A stretch of DNA of 17,660 nucleotides from CAZXVW01 sp964644025 (GTDB taxonomy: Bacteria; Acidobacteriota; Terriglobia; Bryobacterales; Bryobacteraceae): NCBI GenBank assembly GCA_964644025.1, contig CAZXVW010000076.1, positions 1-17,660 on the forward strand. The letters run 5' to 3'. Shown in pieces: positions 15,272 to 17,660 of this stretch. Both the position numbers and the translations under genes were made by a program. Numbering within the stretch: position 1 is the stretch's first letter; each line of letters opens with the position of its first letter. The notes beneath the pieces were generated by a model. That model saw only the letters and a list, made by a program, of their open reading frames with translations, searched no databases and was not told the DNA's origin.

Positions 15272-16702
15272 ATGTATTCATTACTGGTTCTTGGTCTCGC
15301 ATCGTGCGCCATCGCCCTGGCAATCACCCCCCTGTTCCGCAGCATGGCGCACCGGCTGGGTTTCGTCGATCGGCCGGACGGTGAACGGAAAATGCACCCG
15401 CTGCCGACTCCCCGAGTCGGCGGCTGGGTGATTATGACCGTTTACCTGCTGGTGACAGGAGGTTTCCTCATTTTCGGTTTTTCCGATGGGACGATCGCCC
15501 GAAACGCCATCCCCAAAGAACTTACGATTCTCCCCGCGGCCGTCTTGGTGTTTTTCACCGGGCTGCTCGATGACAAAATCGGACTCAGGCCGTGGCAGAA
15601 GCTACTGGGCCAAACGATCGCGGCCGGCGTCGCCTTTGGAATCGGGGTTCGGATCGAAGAGATTCACGGCGCCTTTGAGGGACCGATCTGGAGCCTGCTG
15701 TTAACAGTGTTCTGGCTCGTTCTCTGCAGCAACGCTTTCAACTTGATCGACGGCATGGACGGGCTGGCCACCGGTGTCGGCCTGCTGGCCACGATCACGA
15801 TGACGCTGGCGGCCATCCTTTACGGTGATCTCGAACTGGCGTGGGTCACAGTGCCGCTGGCCGGGGCGCTGCTGGGCTTCCTGTGGTACAACTTCAACCC
15901 GGCCTCGGTGTTCCTGGGTGATTCCGGAAGCCTGCTCGTCGGCTTCCTGTTGGGCTGTTATGGGATAATGTGGAGCCTCAAGTCGGCCACGATTCTTGGT
16001 ATGACGGCGCCGCTGATGGTGTTGTGCGTGCCGCTGTTGGATACGGCCCTGGCGGTTGCGCGCCGCTTCCTCCGCAATGAGCCAATTTTTGGCGCCGACC
16101 GTGGCCACATTCACCACCGGTTGCTCGAGCGCGGTTTTACCACTCGTCGTATCGCTCTCATGATTTACGGGTTTTCCGGACTGGCGGGGATCTTCTCTCT
16201 GCTCCAAAGCATTCCGGCAAACCGCTTCTCACCGGTCATCGTCGTGATGTTCTGCGTCGTCACCTCCTTGGCGATCTGGAGTCTCCGGTACGTGGAGTTC
16301 CACGTCGCGAGCAGGGCCATTCTCCGAGGGACGTTCCGGCGTCTGCTCCGCTCAGAAATTCATCTTCAACAAATGGAGGAGCGGCTTTCTCAGGCGGACA
16401 ATCTCCAAGAATGCTGGCGAATTATCCGGGACCAGAGCCGTGATCTAGGCTTCACCCAGGTTTCCATGAAGGTGAACGGCACAATGTATGAAGCAAACCT
16501 GGATGGAAACGATTCGGGCCAACACTGGGATCTGTGGATTCCGTTCGGCGAGTCAGACTACGTGAGCTTCCAGCGCGGTTTCGACGCCATGGTGAAGCCA
16601 GTAGCCCTGACGAGCCTTGCCGATGTGCTCCGGCGGTCGCTGCGTGGCAAGCCGGTGACCGGCGGACGGCACCTACCAGCGCTCGAATCCATGAGCGTCT
16701 GA
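15272..16702 (+). CDS. WecA/MraY-family undecaprenyl-phosphate sugar-1-phosphate transferase with C-terminal extension
   Basis: The protein has 476 residues. Residues 1-340 form the polytopic core of the polyprenyl-phosphate HexNAc-1-P transferase family (PF00953). It shows DRPDG...MHPLPTPRVGG (33-51), LLDD (98-101) for metal binding, NAFNLIDGMDGLA (154-166), FLGDSGS (214-220) and the loop DRGHIHHRLLERG (276-288). These are the conserved catalytic motifs and all look intact. By family it transfers a sugar phosphate from a UDP-sugar (GlcNAc in WecA) to undecaprenyl phosphate, priming repeat-unit synthesis. Residues 345-476 form an extra hydrophilic domain, starting with a helical, charged stretch (HLQQMEERL) and ending in strand-rich sequence (WDLWIPFGESDYVSF). 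It is vaguely GAF-like, but I cannot assign it. ATG 15272 is chosen over an upstream TTG at 15215; an AAAGG lies 11 bases upstream. Confidence 0.92.
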   Translation: MYSLLVLGLASCAIALAITPLFRSMAHRLGFVDRPDGERKMHPLPTPRVGGWVIMTVYLLVTGGFLIFGFSDGTIARNAIPKELTILPAAVLVFFTGLLDDKIGLRPWQKLLGQTIAAGVAFGIGVRIEEIHGAFEGPIWSLLLTVFWLVLCSNAFNLIDGMDGLATGVGLLATITMTLAAILYGDLELAWVTVPLAGALLGFLWYNFNPASVFLGDSGSLLVGFLLGCYGIMWSLKSATILGMTAPLMVLCVPLLDTALAVARRFLRNEPIFGADRGHIHHRLLERGFTTRRIALMIYGFSGLAGIFSLLQSIPANRFSPVIVVMFCVVTSLAIWSLRYVEFHVASRAILRGTFRRLLRSEIHLQQMEERLSQADNLQECWRIIRDQSRDLGFTQVSMKVNGTMYEANLDGNDSGQHWDLWIPFGESDYVSFQRGFDAMVKPVALTSLADVLRRSLRGKPVTGGRHLPALESMSV

Positions 16703-16713
16703 AGGATTACCTG

Positions 16714-17660
16714 ATGCACAAACGGAGATGCATTGTGACGCACCCTCTCTTAGCGCTCGGGGTTGCTGGTTGGCTCCTCGCGGCCGGAGGCGTGTTTGCG
16801 GGTTCGCTCCAGGTGATCCATCCGGCAGCGAATGCCGTAGTCCGGGGCACGGTCCCACTCGCGGCCCAAGTGACCGGAATCCAGGGCGTGGCTTCAGTAG
16901 AGTTTCTGCTCAACGGCCACGTGCTTGAGGCCGGCCCGATTTCGGAGCCGCCTTACGCGCTGGAATGGAACTCGGCTGAGGTGTGGAACGGTGAAATGCA
17001 GCTCACGGCCGTGGCGCGGGACAGCACCGGCCGCATCCTGGCGACCGCCGCGCCGGTGCCGTTCGAGGTGGTGAACGGCCCAGCGCGGATGCGGCACCTG
17101 TTGCCGGCGTCGCCCGGCCCGGTGAGTGGCCGCGTCGAGTGGACGGTCGAGGTCAGCGGCGTCGAGCCCACCGAAGCGGTAATGTTTCTCGTGGACGGTC
17201 ACCAGGTTCGCATCATTTTTGGAGGCCAACAACGGGTATCCGTCTTGCTGGATACGACCGAATTTGCCAATGGTCCTCATGAGTTGTTCGCCGCGGCGCA
17301 CTCGTTGACGGAGCCAAAACGACCGTTAGCCATGAGCCAGGTGCGGGTCACGTTTGATAATGGGCGAACCATCCGGGCAGTCTTGCCGCGTTACCGGGAG
17401 CTCTTCCTCGCTCCTGGAGAGACCAAGGCCCTGGCGGCTCGCCTGCTCTACACGAACGCAGATCGGGAACCAGCCGCGGGCGTTCATTACGAGAGCCTGG
17501 ACCCAGCGGTAGCCTCGGTCAGCGCTGATGGCGTGGTCCGGGCCGTGGGGGCCGGAGTCACGACGGTGGTGGTGGAAGCCCAGCAGCGGCGGGCGGAGGT
17601 GGCGGTGGTGGTTGGTGACCCGCCGGGCGTGCCGCATTTCAGCCGCGAGGGGCGCTTCTT
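16714..17660 (+). CDS. Secreted multi-Ig-like domain protein, N-terminal part (runs off right edge), paralogue of the left-edge protein
   Basis: The frame is open to the window edge (315 complete codons). AAGGA seven bases before ATG 16714 supports that start; GTG 16735, with GGAG seven bases upstream, is a good alternative. Residues 11-30 are a hydrophobic signal-peptide core after a basic start (MHKRR). An Ig-like module spans about 31-120 (SVEFLLNG, LTAVARDSTGR), a second about 136-215 (VMFLVDGHQV, FANGPHELFA) and a Big_2-like repeat about 232-300 (LDPAVASVSADGVVRAVGAG). PHFSREG at 307-313 marks where the left copy passes into its next domain. The gene starts 11 bases after the WecA-like stop, so it is probably co-transcribed with it. 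An exported role in binding or processing the polysaccharide is inference. Confidence 0.85.
   Translation, partial: MHKRRCIVTHPLLALGVAGWLLAAGGVFAGSLQVIHPAANAVVRGTVPLAAQVTGIQGVASVEFLLNGHVLEAGPISEPPYALEWNSAEVWNGEMQLTAVARDSTGRILATAAPVPFEVVNGPARMRHLLPASPGPVSGRVEWTVEVSGVEPTEAVMFLVDGHQVRIIFGGQQRVSVLLDTTEFANGPHELFAAAHSLTEPKRPLAMSQVRVTFDNGRTIRAVLPRYRELFLAPGETKALAARLLYTNADREPAAGVHYESLDPAVASVSADGVVRAVGAGVTTVVVEAQQRRAEVAVVVGDPPGVPHFSREGRF

Noticed and set aside
1117..17660. CRISPR arrays, tRNA or rRNA genes, insertion sequences
   Set aside because: No spaced direct repeats, cloverleaf-like sequence, transposase-like protein or terminal inverted repeats were seen.

Overview
The window is GC-rich bacterial DNA. 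Coding is dense, genes on the same strand often overlap by a few bases, and GTG starts are common. It reads as a Wzx/Wzy-type exopolysaccharide, capsule or O-antigen locus. Modular Ig-like secreted proteins with a Big_2-type repeat, next to a WecA-type phosphotransferase with a long C-terminal extension, make me lean towards Acidobacteriota (Solibacter/Bryobacter-like). No marker gene proves this, so the taxonomy is low-confidence inference.

Layout. At the left edge (1-1116, minus strand) is the N-terminal 372 residues of a secreted multi-Ig protein that runs off the window. Next comes a 543-base gap (1117-1659) with no convincing gene but several short perfect or near-perfect dyads and a tandem 9-bp repeat. 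This is probably the control region between the leftward gene and the rightward cluster. From 1660 to 15161 eleven tightly packed plus-strand genes encode eight GT-B (GT4-like) glycosyltransferases, one GT-A (GT2-like) glycosyltransferase, a Wzy/O-antigen-ligase-like polymerase and a Wzx-like flippase. After a 110-base gap with a GNRA-capped hairpin comes a WecA/MraY-family lipid-carrier sugar-phosphate transferase (15272-16702). Eleven bases downstream of it begins a second, partial secreted multi-Ig protein (16714 to the right edge), clearly paralogous to the one at the left edge.

How the parts could work together (inference from family roles). The WecA-like enzyme would start the repeat unit on undecaprenyl phosphate, the nine glycosyltransferases would extend it in the cytoplasm, the flippase would move it across the inner membrane and the polymerase would join units. 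No chain-length regulator (Wzc/Wzz), outer-membrane exporter (Wza) or nucleotide-sugar synthesis gene is seen here. The two divergent Ig-like paralogues bracket the whole locus and point outward. The left copy continues into what may be a TIM-barrel-like domain, so they could be exported polysaccharide-binding or -cleaving proteins, but their function is not shown. I saw no tRNA, rRNA, CRISPR array, transposase or prophage gene. The oddest elements are the mirrored Ig-protein pair, the extension on the WecA-like protein and the dyad-rich leader.
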